Assembly (NCBI RefSeq): GCF_036248255.1
Contig: NZ_CP109178.1
Location: 5,518,001 to 5,582,000 of the forward strand
DNA: 64,000 nt
Direction: 5' to 3'
Origin: Streptomyces sp. NBC_01717
Lineage (GTDB): Bacteria > Actinomycetota > Actinomycetes > Streptomycetales > Streptomycetaceae
In this document: one piece after another, positions 37,853-46,547 of the stretch
Numbering within the stretch: position 1 is the first letter of the stretch
Layout of the letters: every line of letters begins with the position of its first letter
Notes under the pieces: generated by a model
What the model saw: the letters and a program-made list of their open reading frames with translations, nothing else
Databases searched by the model: none
What the model was told of the DNA's origin: nothing
Program-made: the position numbers and the translations under genes

Positions 37853-39301
37853 TCAGCTTTCGCTGTCGGCCTCCTGTGCAGCGGCCTGAGCCGCCTGTGC
37901 GGCAGCGCTGCCCGGACGCTTACGGGCCACCCAACCCGCGATATTCCTTTGCTGACCGCGGGCGACGGCCAGCGAACCGGGCGGCACATCCTTGGTGATC
38001 ACCGAGCCGGCGGCGGTGTACACACCGTCCCCGATCGTGACGGGTGCCACAAACATATTGTCCGAACCGGTCCGGCAATGTGAGCCGATCGTCGTGTGGT
38101 GCTTCGCCACACCGTCGTAGTTCACGAAGACGCTGGCGGCACCGATGTTGGTGTGATCACCGATCGTCGCGTCGCCGACATAGCTCAGGTGCGGCACCTT
38201 CGTGCCCTCGCCGATCGTGGCGTTCTTCATCTCCACGTACGTACCGGCCTTGGCCTTCGCGCCGAGGCTGGTGCCGGGGCGCAGATACGCGTACGGACCG
38301 ACCGTCGAGCCCGGGCCGATCTCCGCCCGGTCCGCGACCGAGTTGTCGACACGCGCACCCGCGTGCACGGTGGTGTCCGTCAGCCGGGTGTTCGGGCCGA
38401 CCTCGGCGTCCTCGGCGAGGTGCGTGGTGCCGAGCAGCTGCGTACCGGGGTGCACGATCGCGTCCGGCTCGTACGTCACCGTGGCGTCGATCACCGTCGT
38501 CACCGGGTCCACGACGGTCACGCCGGCCAGCATCGCCCGCTCCAGCAGCCGCTGGTTCATCAGGGCTCGGGCCTGGGCGAGCTGCACCCGGTTGTTGATC
38601 CCGAGGATCTCGCGGTGGTCGGCCGCGACCGAGGCGCCGACGCGGTGCCCGGCCTCGCGCAGGATGGACAGCACATCGGTGAGGTACTCCTCGCCCTGGC
38701 TGTTGTCCGTACGGACCTTGCCGAGGGCGTCCGCGAGCAGCCGCCCGTCGAACGCGAAGACGCCGGAGTTGATCTCACGGATCGCGCGCTGGTCGTCGGT
38801 GGCGTCCTTGTGCTCGACGATCTCGGTGACCGCCCCGCTGGCAGCATCCCGGACGATCCGGCCATAGCCCGTGGCATCCGGGACCTCGGCGGTCAGCACG
38901 GTGACGGCGTTGCCGTCGGCCGTGTGGGTGGCGGCGAGCGCGGTGAGCGTCTCGCCGGAGAGCAGCGGGGTGTCGCCGCAGACGACGATCACGGTGCCCT
39001 CGACGGCGCCGCCGAGCTCTTCGAGACCGACGCGCACGGCGTGGCCGGTGCCGCCCTGGAGGGCCTGGTAGGCGGTCCGCACCTGGCTGTCGACGGTGGC
39101 GAGATGCGCGGTGACCTGCTCGCTCGCATGGCCCACGACCACGACGAGGTGCTCGGGGGTCAGCTCGCGGGCGGCGGTGACGACATGTCCGACGAGCGAG
39201 CGCCCGGAGATCTCGTGCAGAACCTTGGGAGTCTTCGACTTCATGCGGGTGCCTTCACCCGCTGCGAGGACGACGACGGCTGCCGGGCTGTTGACGCTCA
39301 C
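37853..39301 (-). CDS. glmU: Bifunctional N-acetylglucosamine-1-P uridyltransferase/glucosamine-1-P acetyltransferase
   Basis: 482 residues. The N-terminal nucleotidyltransferase half starts VSVNSPAAVVVLAAGEGTRM then KSKTPKVLHEISG; the C-terminal left-handed beta-helix half shows hexapeptide repeats (VGPYAYLRPGTSLGAKAKAG, then YVEMKNATIGEGTKVPHLSY). The catalytic His is in HLSYVGDATIG. It makes UDP-GlcNAc for peptidoglycan. GTG 39301 fixes the conserved N terminus, with AAGGG upstream. The C-terminal tail is Ala/Gln-rich (GSAAAQAAQAAAQEADSES). Confidence 0.97.
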   Translation of the reverse strand: MSVNSPAAVVVLAAGEGTRMKSKTPKVLHEISGRSLVGHVVTAARELTPEHLVVVVGHASEQVTAHLATVDSQVRTAYQALQGGTGHAVRVGLEELGGAVEGTVIVVCGDTPLLSGETLTALAATHTADGNAVTVLTAEVPDATGYGRIVRDAASGAVTEIVEHKDATDDQRAIREINSGVFAFDGRLLADALGKVRTDNSQGEEYLTDVLSILREAGHRVGASVAADHREILGINNRVQLAQARALMNQRLLERAMLAGVTVVDPVTTVIDATVTYEPDAIVHPGTQLLGTTHLAEDAEVGPNTRLTDTTVHAGARVDNSVADRAEIGPGSTVGPYAYLRPGTSLGAKAKAGTYVEMKNATIGEGTKVPHLSYVGDATIGDHTNIGAASVFVNYDGVAKHHTTIGSHCRTGSDNMFVAPVTIGDGVYTAAGSVITKDVPPGSLAVARGQQRNIAGWVARKRPGSAAAQAAQAAAQEADSES

Positions 39302-39370
39302 AGATATGCCCTTCGGCTTCGGGTGGTGGACATCCGAAGGATACCGGGGGCGTACGGGGCGGACATGAGT

Positions 39371-39401
39371 GCGGGCCCTGACCGCGATGGTCAGGGCCCG
39401 C
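39371..39401 (-). terminator. Terminator downstream of tRNA-Gln
   Basis: GCGGGCCCTGACC (39371-39383) and GGTCAGGGCCCGC (39389-39401) form a perfect 13-bp stem with a 5-nt loop. It starts 8 nt past the tRNA 3' end and ends the tRNA transcript before glmU. Confidence 0.88.
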
Positions 39402-39410
39402 TCATCAAGG

Positions 39411-39482
39411 CTCCCCCGCCAGGACTCGAACCCGGACAAATAGCACCAAAAGCTACTGTGCTGCCAATTACACCACGGGGGA
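39411..39482 (-). tRNA. tRNA-Gln (anticodon UUG)
   Basis: 72 nt. Acceptor stem TCCCCCG/CGGGGGA with discriminator G. Anticodon stem GTAGC/GCTAT encloses the loop TTTTGGT, giving anticodon TTG. The T-arm is GTCCGGGTTCGAGTCCTGG-like with the invariant GGTTCGA. CC follows the discriminator in the DNA (39409-39410). It reads CAA and, by wobble, CAG. Confidence 0.95.
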
Positions 39483-39590
39483 ATAAAGCCAGCTAATCAG
39501 ACATTTCCGTCTGACCGCTGGAACGGCACCCCAACACTATGCCGTACCAAGCCCCTTCCACGCGACGGTAGAGGTCGGCGTCTTGGATAC

Positions 39591-40012
39591 CTAGATGACC
39601 AAGCAGCCTCGGTAGCTCTCCGTGGTGTTCTTCCGGGTCGTCCTCGGGTTGTGTTTCTTCAGCGTCGTCTTCTTGAGTGCGGAAGTGGGGATCCCTGCCA
39701 ACTCTGCCCAGAACCGCTCTGCTCCGGGGATGTCTGCCGACTCATGGATGCTCACCCGCATGCGCATGCGGTCCTGTGTGACTCCCAGCAGGTCGAGCCG
39801 GCGCAGGTACAGCTTGATCACGTTCGGATCGCTGTTGATGAGCTGGAGGCACTCTCGTCGGCTGTACGTCTTGTCCTTGGCGCCCTCGGCCCAGTAGAGA
39901 GTCACGCCGACAAGGAAGAGCTCCCGGTCCGACAGATCGCCTACGGCGTCGCGTGCGAGGCGTGCTTGCGGAGGCTCTCGAAATCGGCGTACTTGCTGGT
40001 GATCTCCGTCAT
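39591..40012 (-). pseudogene. Broken HTH/endonuclease-like protein gene beside tRNA-Gln
   Basis: From ATG 40012 the frame reads MTEITSKYADFESLRKHASH and stops after 23 codons. The next frame continues from about 39960 with ARDAVGDLSDRELFLVGVTL, YWAEGAKDKTYSRRECLQLI and SIHESADIPGAERFWAELAG, ending KTTLKKHNPRTTRKNTTESY and CLVI at 39591. The second part matches a family of actinobacterial proteins in which an HTH domain precedes a LAGLIDADG-like fold (YWAEG and LKKHNP are the recognisable motifs; recalled, not searched). The indel near 39955-39968 and the short N terminus, without the usual HTH part, mark it as a remnant. Confidence 0.7.
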
Positions 40013-40166
40013 GCGACAAGCGTTGTCCGGAATGCGAACGTCCGGGTCGAAAGGTTGGCCGATTCGCAATTTCAGGCGGTGTCGACCGTTTCGGCTGTGT
40101 CCGAGCCCGGCGCGTGCTGTCCAGGTCGCCCGAAAATGAGATGCGTCCGCCCGTAGGCTGGATGCC

Positions 40167-41483
40167 ATGACCGCAACGGGGGAACACCGGGAAGGCGCGG
40201 GATCGACCACTCGCGGCTATTGGTGGTGGGAACGACGACGCAGTGTCGCGCTGGACGTGGTGCTGGCGCTCCTGTCCGCGCTGGAATGCGCGTTGGAAGG
40301 GGTGAAGTTCGCGGGGGACGCCGGGTTGCCGGTGCCGCTGGGGGTCGTCTTCGGGCTGCTGGCGGGCTCCGTGCTGGTGGTGCGGCGGCGCTGGCCGATC
40401 GCCGTGGTGCTGGTCTCGATCGCGACGACGCCCGCGGAGATGGGCTTCCTGATGGGCCTGGTCGGCCTCTACACGCTGGCCGCGTCCGACATTCCGCGCA
40501 GGATCACCGCGGTGCTGATGGGGATGTCCCTGGTCGGGACGTTCATCGTCACCTATGTGCGGCTGCGGCAGAGCGTCTCGGTGCACGCCGGGAACTTCGG
40601 TCCCGGCGACTGGTACGTGCCGGTGCTGTCCCTCTTCATGTCGCTGGGGCTGACGGCCCCACCCGTGCTGTTCGGCCTCTACATAGGGGCGCGGCGTCGG
40701 CTGATGGAGAGCTTGCGGGAGCGGGCGGACTCGCTGGAGCGGGAGCTGTCGCTGCTTGCCGACCGGGCGGAGGAGCGGGCCGAGTGGGCGCGTACGGAGG
40801 AGCGGACGCGGATCGCGCGGGAGATGCATGACGTGGTCGCGCACCGGGTCAGCCTGATGGTGGTGCATGCCGCGGCCCTGCAGGCCGTCGCTCCGAAGGA
40901 TCCGGCGAAGGCGGTACGGAACGCGGCGCTGGTCGGTGACATGGGGCGGCAGGCGCTGACGGAGCTGCGGGAGATGCTGGGCGTGCTGCGCACGGGTGAT
41001 CCGATGACGGCCCGGGTCGCGAAGGTGCCGCTGGCCGCGGTGGGCCAGGCGGCGGCCGCGGCTGCCGCGGCGGCCGCGGAGGACGGCCCTCGGCTGCATG
41101 AGGTGGAGGCGTTGGTCGGGCAGTCCCGGGCGGCCGGGATGACGGTGGAGTTGTCGGTGGACGGTGAGGCGCGTCCGTATGCCCCTGAGGTGGAACAGAC
41201 GGCGTACCGGGTGGTGCAGGAAGCTCTGACGAATGTCCACAAGCATGCGGCGGGTGCGAAGACGTGGGTGCGGCTGGCGCACCGCGGTTCTGAGGTCGCG
41301 ATGCAGGTGGAGAACGGTCCGACGGACGGGGTGACGGCGGACGCGGGGTTGCCGAGCGGTGGCAACGGTCTGGTGGGGATGCGGGAGCGGGTGCTGGGTC
41401 TGGGGGGTGTGTTCGTGTCGGGCCCGACGGATGCGGGGGGCTTCCGGGTTTCGGCGGTGCTGCCGGACCAGCGCGCCGTGTGA
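40167..41483 (+). CDS. Orphan NarL-type sensor histidine kinase
   Basis: 438 residues. Five or six membrane helices in residues 25-175 with short loops. The HisKA_3 domain carries the phosphorylated His221 in TRIAREMHDVVAHRVSLMVV. The HATPase domain has the N box VVQEALTNVHKHAAGA and G box GGNGLVGMRERVLGLGG. Between them is a run of ten Ala (about residues 293-302) encoded by repetitive GCG/GCC codons. The input signal is unknown. No response regulator gene is adjacent. ATG 40167 has weak upstream signals. Confidence 0.92.
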   Translation: MTATGEHREGAGSTTRGYWWWERRRSVALDVVLALLSALECALEGVKFAGDAGLPVPLGVVFGLLAGSVLVVRRRWPIAVVLVSIATTPAEMGFLMGLVGLYTLAASDIPRRITAVLMGMSLVGTFIVTYVRLRQSVSVHAGNFGPGDWYVPVLSLFMSLGLTAPPVLFGLYIGARRRLMESLRERADSLERELSLLADRAEERAEWARTEERTRIAREMHDVVAHRVSLMVVHAAALQAVAPKDPAKAVRNAALVGDMGRQALTELREMLGVLRTGDPMTARVAKVPLAAVGQAAAAAAAAAAEDGPRLHEVEALVGQSRAAGMTVELSVDGEARPYAPEVEQTAYRVVQEALTNVHKHAAGAKTWVRLAHRGSEVAMQVENGPTDGVTADAGLPSGGNGLVGMRERVLGLGGVFVSGPTDAGGFRVSAVLPDQRAV

Positions 41484-41553
41484 TTCGGCCGGCTCGGCTT
41501 TTCGGCCGCGCCTGTTCCGGGTCGCGGGGTGGGGCTGATGGTGCGGGAGCCCG

Positions 41554-42108
41554 TCAGCCCGACGTCAGCCGCTCCGGCTGGATCCCCCCGACGAGCATGG
41601 CCAGTGCCTGGTCGACGTTCGCGCCCAGGTACCAGTCCCCGGTGTGGTCGATGCTGTACACCCGTCCTTCGGTGTCGATCGCGAGGACGGCCTGCCCGTC
41701 GTCTTCCTCGCCGAGCGGGCTGACCTCGGTCTCCAGTGCCCGCCCCAGGTCGCCGAGTGTGCGGGCCAGGTGGAGTCCGCTCAGTGGGTCGATGCGCACC
41801 GAGGCCGGTGCGATCTGCCGGCCCGGCGCGGACGCGGTGATGTGCAGTCCGCCGAATTCGGCCCACGCCTCCACGGCCGCGGGGAAGACGGCGTGCTGAT
41901 GCCCGGCGGGTGAGGTGTGGGCGCGCAGTGCGTCGGCCCATTCCTCCGCCTGCCGGATGTCCCAGCGGCCCGGCTGCCAGCCCGCGGAGCGCAGGGCGGC
42001 GTCGACGGCGACGGGGAAGCGGGGGACGGCGGCGCGGTCCGCGGGGGCCGTTCGGTCGGCCTGTCCGGGTAGGCCGGGAACGGGGTGGTCGTCGGTTCGG
42101 TCGTGCAT
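41554..42108 (-). CDS. SUKH-3 domain protein (immunity-family)
   Basis: 184 residues. The SUKH-3 core runs from about residue 30 to 180: VAVDAALRSAGWQPGRWDIR, QHAVFPAAVEAWAEFGGLHI, and YSIDHTGDWYLGANVDQALA, which are the recognisable conserved blocks. SUKH proteins bind and neutralise nuclease or deaminase toxins in polymorphic toxin systems (family knowledge). It is encoded 10 nt downstream of a YwqJ-type deaminase gene in the same operon, the arrangement expected of a toxin-immunity pair. The first 28 residues are polar and poorly conserved. Confidence 0.88.
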   Translation of the reverse strand: MHDRTDDHPVPGLPGQADRTAPADRAAVPRFPVAVDAALRSAGWQPGRWDIRQAEEWADALRAHTSPAGHQHAVFPAAVEAWAEFGGLHITASAPGRQIAPASVRIDPLSGLHLARTLGDLGRALETEVSPLGEEDDGQAVLAIDTEGRVYSIDHTGDWYLGANVDQALAMLVGGIQPERLTSG

Positions 42109-42118
42109 CGGCGCGCGA

Positions 42119-42643
42119 TCAGCCCTTCTCGGCGGTGGTCGCCGCGCTGGTGGTGGTGAGGTCGACGGGGCGTACGCCGAAGTGGGCGAGCATCGCCGTG
42201 CAGGAGCGGCAGGGCGGTGCGTAACTGCCGTGCATGGGGTCGCCGTCCTCGCGGATCCGCCGTGCGGTGAGCCGTGAGTGTTTCAGTGCCCGCCGGGCCT
42301 CGCTGCTGGTCAGCGGCTTGCGCTGGGCTCGTTTGGATCGGTCGGCCTCGGTGGCGGCGAGTTGACGGGAGAGCAGTATTGCTTCGGGGCAGCGGCCGGT
42401 GAAGCGTTCGCGCTGGCCGCTGGTGAGGGTGTCGAGGAAGTCCTGTACCAGCGGGTGCAGTACGGGTGGCTGGTCGCCTTTGCCGGCTGTGCAGGTCAGT
42501 GTCTCGCCGCGGACGGACAGCGCTGCGGCCACGGCCGGCAGGATGCCGTCGCGGCGGTGGAGCAGGCGAGGTGTGCGGCTGGTCTCGGTGCTGCTCCAGC
42601 TGAGGCGCGGATCCCCGGATGTGACTGTTTGTGCTGTGTGCAT
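42119..42643 (-). CDS. YwqJ-related putative nucleotide/nucleic-acid deaminase
   Basis: 174 residues. The zinc-deaminase signature is TGRCPEAILLSRQL (C85 as zinc ligand, E87 as proton shuttle; the YwqJ branch uses Cys where most deaminases use His) and PPCRSCTAMLAHFG (C145, C148). The domain is free-standing: no signal peptide, WXG/LXG, RHS or pretoxin region precedes it. It could be a cytoplasmic toxin, a housekeeping-like enzyme, or part of a defence module. ATG 42643 is preferred to TTG 42667, with GGGAGGG 11 bases upstream. It is the first gene of the operon with the SUKH-3 gene. Confidence 0.82.
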   Translation of the reverse strand: MHTAQTVTSGDPRLSWSSTETSRTPRLLHRRDGILPAVAAALSVRGETLTCTAGKGDQPPVLHPLVQDFLDTLTSGQRERFTGRCPEAILLSRQLAATEADRSKRAQRKPLTSSEARRALKHSRLTARRIREDGDPMHGSYAPPCRSCTAMLAHFGVRPVDLTTTSAATTAEKG

Positions 42644-42932
42644 GGTGCGGATGTCCCTCCCGTGCAATCCCCCGAGTTGCGGTGACAGCCTGCCAAATGT
42701 GCCAGGTGGTGGGGAAGCTGGGTCGGTGAAACGTGTCTGCGTGTCGCGGAAGGTGGCCTGACCGTCGCTCGTCCGTCACTCAGTTGTGACGGTTGGTGAT
42801 CGAAGCGGGGGGTGAAGCAGAGGCGAAGTGGAGTGGCGAGACCGCTTGTTGCGTCACCGCATAGGCTGTGCCTGGACCGCCCCCATGGGCAGGTCGGTCC
42901 TCACCAGACAGACGCAGCAGGGGGCAACCGCC

Positions 42933-43910
42933 ATGACGACAGGTCGGCTCGGGCAGCAAGCCGCGCCACCGAACGCGGCCTACGCCGGGCAGGTCGTGCA
43001 CTTCCCGGATCCGGTCCGGGCGTCCCGCCACCCCAGGGGTGTGCGCGTGGACGAGAACGGCTGCCCGGTATTCACGCCGTACGCACGGGCCGCTGCCGAG
43101 ATCGCGGAGCCTCCGCAGGGCTTCGGCGTCGATGAGCTGCGGCTCACCGACTATGTCTCGGCGAACGCGGCGTTGGCGGCGACCGGCCATGAGCTGTGGG
43201 ACACGATTCCGGCGGTTGCCACTCCGCACGGCTGGACCTGGCACCACGTGCCGGGCGGCCGTCGGATGGAGCTCGTTCCGGTCGAGGTCAAGGCGCTGTT
43301 GAGGCACCACGGGGGTCTCGCCACCACTGCGGTCGACCAGAACAAGCGGGGCACGCGTCCGCTGCAGGAGACCCGGCCTGCGCATTTCCGGCTCCCGAAG
43401 GGGGCGGTGGCAGTCGGCGAGCAGCAGATCCTGGGTGTCGAGGAGGACCTCGGTTACCGGCTGCCGGGCGCGTACCGCTCGTTCCTGAAGGCGGCGGGCG
43501 GTTCGGCTCCGGTGGGTGCGGCGCTCGATGCGGAGCTGGGTCTCCTGGTCGACCAGCCGTTCTTCACGGTGCGCGAAGAGGCCGGCGTGAATGACCTGGT
43601 GTACGTCAACAAGTGCCTGCGGGACCATCTCACCAAGGACTATCTGGGTGTCGGTTTCGTCCAGGGCGGCATCCTCGCGGTGAAGGTACGGGGCGACGGT
43701 GTCGGCTCGGTCTGGTTCTGTGCGTACGACGATGCCAGGGACCGGGACGGCTGGAGTGTGCAGGAGCGCGTGGACCGGCTGTTGCTGCCGTGCGGTGCGG
43801 ACTTCGACGCCTTCCTGCAACGGCTGGCGGGTAATCCTCCGGAGCTGGAGACCGTGGCAAACCTGATGGTGGACGGTGGCTTCGCGTACGCCGTCCCGGT
43901 GGAGGGGTGA
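42933..43910 (+). CDS. SMI1/KNR4 (SUKH-1) family protein
   Basis: 325 residues. N-terminal region MTTGRLGQQAAPPNAAYAGQ and VHFPDPVRASRHPRGVRVDE is of unknown type. The SMI1/KNR4 domain spans about residues 155-315: QILGVEEDLGYRLPGAYRSF, LKAAGGSAPVGAALDAELGL, VKVRGDGVGSVWFCAYDDAR, WSVQERVDRLLLPCGADFDA. SUKH-1 proteins are immunity proteins of polymorphic toxins or intracellular scaffolds. It starts a plus-strand operon, divergent from the deaminase gene (289-bp spacer), and overlaps the following gene by 4 nt. Confidence 0.85.
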   Translation: MTTGRLGQQAAPPNAAYAGQVVHFPDPVRASRHPRGVRVDENGCPVFTPYARAAAEIAEPPQGFGVDELRLTDYVSANAALAATGHELWDTIPAVATPHGWTWHHVPGGRRMELVPVEVKALLRHHGGLATTAVDQNKRGTRPLQETRPAHFRLPKGAVAVGEQQILGVEEDLGYRLPGAYRSFLKAAGGSAPVGAALDAELGLLVDQPFFTVREEAGVNDLVYVNKCLRDHLTKDYLGVGFVQGGILAVKVRGDGVGSVWFCAYDDARDRDGWSVQERVDRLLLPCGADFDAFLQRLAGNPPELETVANLMVDGGFAYAVPVEG

Positions 43911-46525
43911 GCGCGATGGTGACCTTCGCGCAGGCGCAGGAGCGCGCGGAAGAGTGGGTCAACGGTGAGGTGCCCGCGTATCAGCATCGCGAGGTGCGGG
44001 TCCGCGAGTTCGAGCTGGGCTTCGTGGTGTGGGCCGAGGACCGTGCGGAGGGTCCGGTCTCGGACGGCGGCCGTCAGCGGCTGGTGATCGCCCGGGACAG
44101 CGGTGAGGCCACGCTGTGGCCCGCGCTGCCGGTGGGTGAGGTGATCCGGCGGTACGAGGAGGAGTACGGCGCACTCGACGCGGCCCCGGCCGCTCCCGAG
44201 CCGCCGCAGCGCATCGATCTGAACCAGACGTCGTTCCTGTTGAGCCCCCCGGAGTGGCTTCAGGAGGCGGCGGACAAGCTCGGGATTCCGGACCAGCGGG
44301 CGGAGCGGTCCGGGGACGAGCGTCCTGTCTCCCCCTCTGCTCCTTCCTCCTCCTCTTCTCCTTCTTCTGCTGCTCCCGAGGCCGTGGGCGGGCCCGGGCT
44401 GCCGTCCGGCGGGACGCCGTGGTCCGGCGCCGGTGCGCGGCCCGCGTACGAGCCCACCGCTCAGGACGGCGTTCCGGCCGCTGCGCCGAGTGTGCCGACG
44501 GGGGCCGCCCCGTGGGCCGGGACCGACACCAACGCGGACTCCGACGACGGGGCGGTCGCACTGCCGGCCACCGTGTTCGCGCCGCCGCTCTCGGGTGCCG
44601 ATGACGACGGCACCCCGCCGCCGGCGGTGTCGGCGGAGGCGCCGACCGCGCTGATGTCCGGTGGCAGCGGGCTGCCGCGGACGGCGGTCGCTCCGGGAAT
44701 GAACCCGCAGGGGCCGGGCGCGCCGGGCCCTGGAGCTCCGGTTCCGGGTGTTCCCGGTGTTCCGGGGAGTGGTGACATCGCGGACGCGGCCACCAGTAAG
44801 GCTGTGATGCCTCCGCGCGGTGCGCGCGGGGGTGGTTCGACGACTCCGCCGCCGCCCGGCGCACCCGGTACGCCGGGCGTCAGGCCGGGTGCGCCGGTAC
44901 CGCCGCCCTCGGGCCCGGGTACGCCCGGCGTTCCGGCGGGCGGTTATCTGCCGACGCAGCTGGTCCCGCAGGCCGGACCGCCCGGTGTGCCGCAGCAGCC
45001 CGGTCCGCCCGCGCCTCCTGGTCCTCCCGGTCCTCCTGGTTCGACACCGCCGCCCGGTGGTGGCTTCGACCACGCCGCGACCATGCTGGCCGACCCGAGC
45101 GGCATGGGCGGCCCCGGCGCGCCTCGGCCGCCGGCCCCGCCCGGTGTGCCGCAGCAGCCCGGTCCGCCCGCGCCGCCCGGTCCTCCTGGTTCGACGCCGC
45201 CGCCCGGTGGCGGGGTGCATCAGGCCGAGACGATGTTCGCCGACCCGAGCGGCATGGCCGGCCCGACCGCGCCTCGGCCGCCCGGGGCGCCCGGCGCCCC
45301 TGGCACGCCTGGTGTGCCGCAGCAGCCCGGTCCGCCCGCGCCGCCCGGTCCTCCTGGTTCGACGCCGCCGCCCGGTGGCGGGGTGCACCATGCCGCCACG
45401 ATGCTCGCGGGCCCCGGCCAGGCCGGTCCGCCCGCGCCGCAGCCGCCCGGAGCTCCCGGTATGCCGCCGGGTGGCGCGCCCGGTTCCGTACCGCCGAATC
45501 CGCACACCCCGCCGCCCCCGGCGTACGGCTATCCGCAGGCGCCGGCCGGTCAGCCGACCGTCGGCCCCGGCTACCAGGCGGTCCTGCGCTTCCGCGCGCC
45601 CGATGGCAGCGAGCAGCAGTTGATCCGCCGCTCGGCGCCCGGCACCCCGCACCCCGAGTGGCAGATGCTGCACGAGCTGCGGGCCATGAACGTGCCGCCG
45701 CAGCAGGTCATCGAGCTGCACACCGAGCTGGAGTCGTGCGAGCTGCCCGGTGGCTACTGTGCGCGCATGATCCGGGAGACCTGGCCGCAGGTGCGGATCA
45801 CCAGCGTCGCCCCGTACGGCACCGATCACGCCAGCCGCCAGCAGGGCATGCAGCATCTGCTCACGCACCAGGGCGAGTTGCACCAGGTCGCGGACGGTCC
45901 GGCGCGTCCGGCTCCGGTACGGGCTCCGCTACCGCAGATGCCGCCCGCGATGCCGATCCCGCCGGAGGTCATCGCTGAGGAGCTGCTGCAGTCCTTCGGG
46001 CCGCAGGGCGTGCTCCGTTTCGACCAGCGCGCGGTGTCCCGGCAGGGGGTGCCCGAGGTCGTGGCGCGGACGCTGGTGTGGGCGGGGCTGCCCGCCGATT
46101 TCGGGCCGTTCTTCTGGGCGCAGCCGGGTCAGCCGGTGGTGCCGACGCTGGCTGAGCTGGCCGCGCAGCGGCAGGTGCAGCCGGCTGCCGACGCGGGGGC
46201 GTACCTCGTCATGGGGTCCGACTTCGGGCGGGCGATCTGTGTCCAGTACGGCACGGCGAACATCGTGGCCGTGCCGGTCGAGGCCGGTCCGGGCGGGCAG
46301 CCGGTGCCGCCGCAGTTCGTGAACACCGGGCTGCCGGAGTTCACCCGTTCGATGGCACTCCTGGGCCGGATGTGGCGGCTCCGCTTCGGCCTGAACCCGG
46401 AGCAGGCGGGCCGTTGGACAGTCGATTTCCAGGCGCAGCTGGTGGCGCTGGACTCGGCGGCGCTGGCGTCGCCGGAGAGCTGGTGGTCGGTGCTGCTCGA
46501 GCAGATGTGGGACGGGCTGATCTGA
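43907..46525 (+). CDS. Imm35/YrhB-like + collagen-like repeat + deaminase-like + SUKH-4 fusion protein
   Basis: 872 residues. Residues about 10-85 are an Imm35/YrhB-like head (AQERAEEWVNGEVPAYQHRE, FVVWAEDRAEGPVSDGGRQR). Residues about 90-270 are low complexity. Residues about 270-550 are Gly/Pro-rich collagen-like repeats with a recurring VPQQPGPPAPPGPPGSTPPP block and a HAATM motif. Residues about 555-660 have a deaminase pattern: HPE at 582-584 (zinc His, catalytic Glu) and H605-TELESCELPGGYC (Cys611, Cys618). Residues about 685-870 are SUKH-4-like (YLVMGSDFGRAICVQYGTAN, WTVDFQAQLVALDSAALASP). No signal peptide or membrane segment. GTG 43907 overlaps the SMI1 gene; ATG 43916 is an alternative. 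Joining immunity-type and deaminase-type domains in one chain is unusual. Confidence 0.8.
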   Translation: MSAMVTFAQAQERAEEWVNGEVPAYQHREVRVREFELGFVVWAEDRAEGPVSDGGRQRLVIARDSGEATLWPALPVGEVIRRYEEEYGALDAAPAAPEPPQRIDLNQTSFLLSPPEWLQEAADKLGIPDQRAERSGDERPVSPSAPSSSSSPSSAAPEAVGGPGLPSGGTPWSGAGARPAYEPTAQDGVPAAAPSVPTGAAPWAGTDTNADSDDGAVALPATVFAPPLSGADDDGTPPPAVSAEAPTALMSGGSGLPRTAVAPGMNPQGPGAPGPGAPVPGVPGVPGSGDIADAATSKAVMPPRGARGGGSTTPPPPGAPGTPGVRPGAPVPPPSGPGTPGVPAGGYLPTQLVPQAGPPGVPQQPGPPAPPGPPGPPGSTPPPGGGFDHAATMLADPSGMGGPGAPRPPAPPGVPQQPGPPAPPGPPGSTPPPGGGVHQAETMFADPSGMAGPTAPRPPGAPGAPGTPGVPQQPGPPAPPGPPGSTPPPGGGVHHAATMLAGPGQAGPPAPQPPGAPGMPPGGAPGSVPPNPHTPPPPAYGYPQAPAGQPTVGPGYQAVLRFRAPDGSEQQLIRRSAPGTPHPEWQMLHELRAMNVPPQQVIELHTELESCELPGGYCARMIRETWPQVRITSVAPYGTDHASRQQGMQHLLTHQGELHQVADGPARPAPVRAPLPQMPPAMPIPPEVIAEELLQSFGPQGVLRFDQRAVSRQGVPEVVARTLVWAGLPADFGPFFWAQPGQPVVPTLAELAAQRQVQPAADAGAYLVMGSDFGRAICVQYGTANIVAVPVEAGPGGQPVPPQFVNTGLPEFTRSMALLGRMWRLRFGLNPEQAGRWTVDFQAQLVALDSAALASPESWWSVLLEQMWDGLI
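44717..45500. repeat. Collagen-like repeat tract inside the deaminase/SUKH-4 gene
   Basis: At least three long direct repeats of about 105-165 nt (near 44981, 45143 and 45307) share GTGCCGCAGCAGCCCGGTCC and GGTTCGACGCCGCCGCCCGG. They encode VPQQPGPPAPPGPPGSTPPP followed by GGGVHHAATM-type segments. Shorter GPG-type triplets fill the rest. The near-identity of copies suggests recent expansion and likely length variation between strains. Confidence 0.9.
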
Positions 46526-46547
46526 CCTGATCCGACCTGCCGCGTAC

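Noticed and set aside
40167..41483. Histidine kinase as partner of one of the two LuxR-type regulators
   Set aside because: They are 12 kb or more apart with unrelated genes between, and one regulator lacks the acceptor Asp. No evidence for pairing.
44717..45500. CRISPR-like or variable tandem repeat array
   Set aside because: The repeats are in frame, encode collagen-like protein and lack short uniform repeats with unique spacers.
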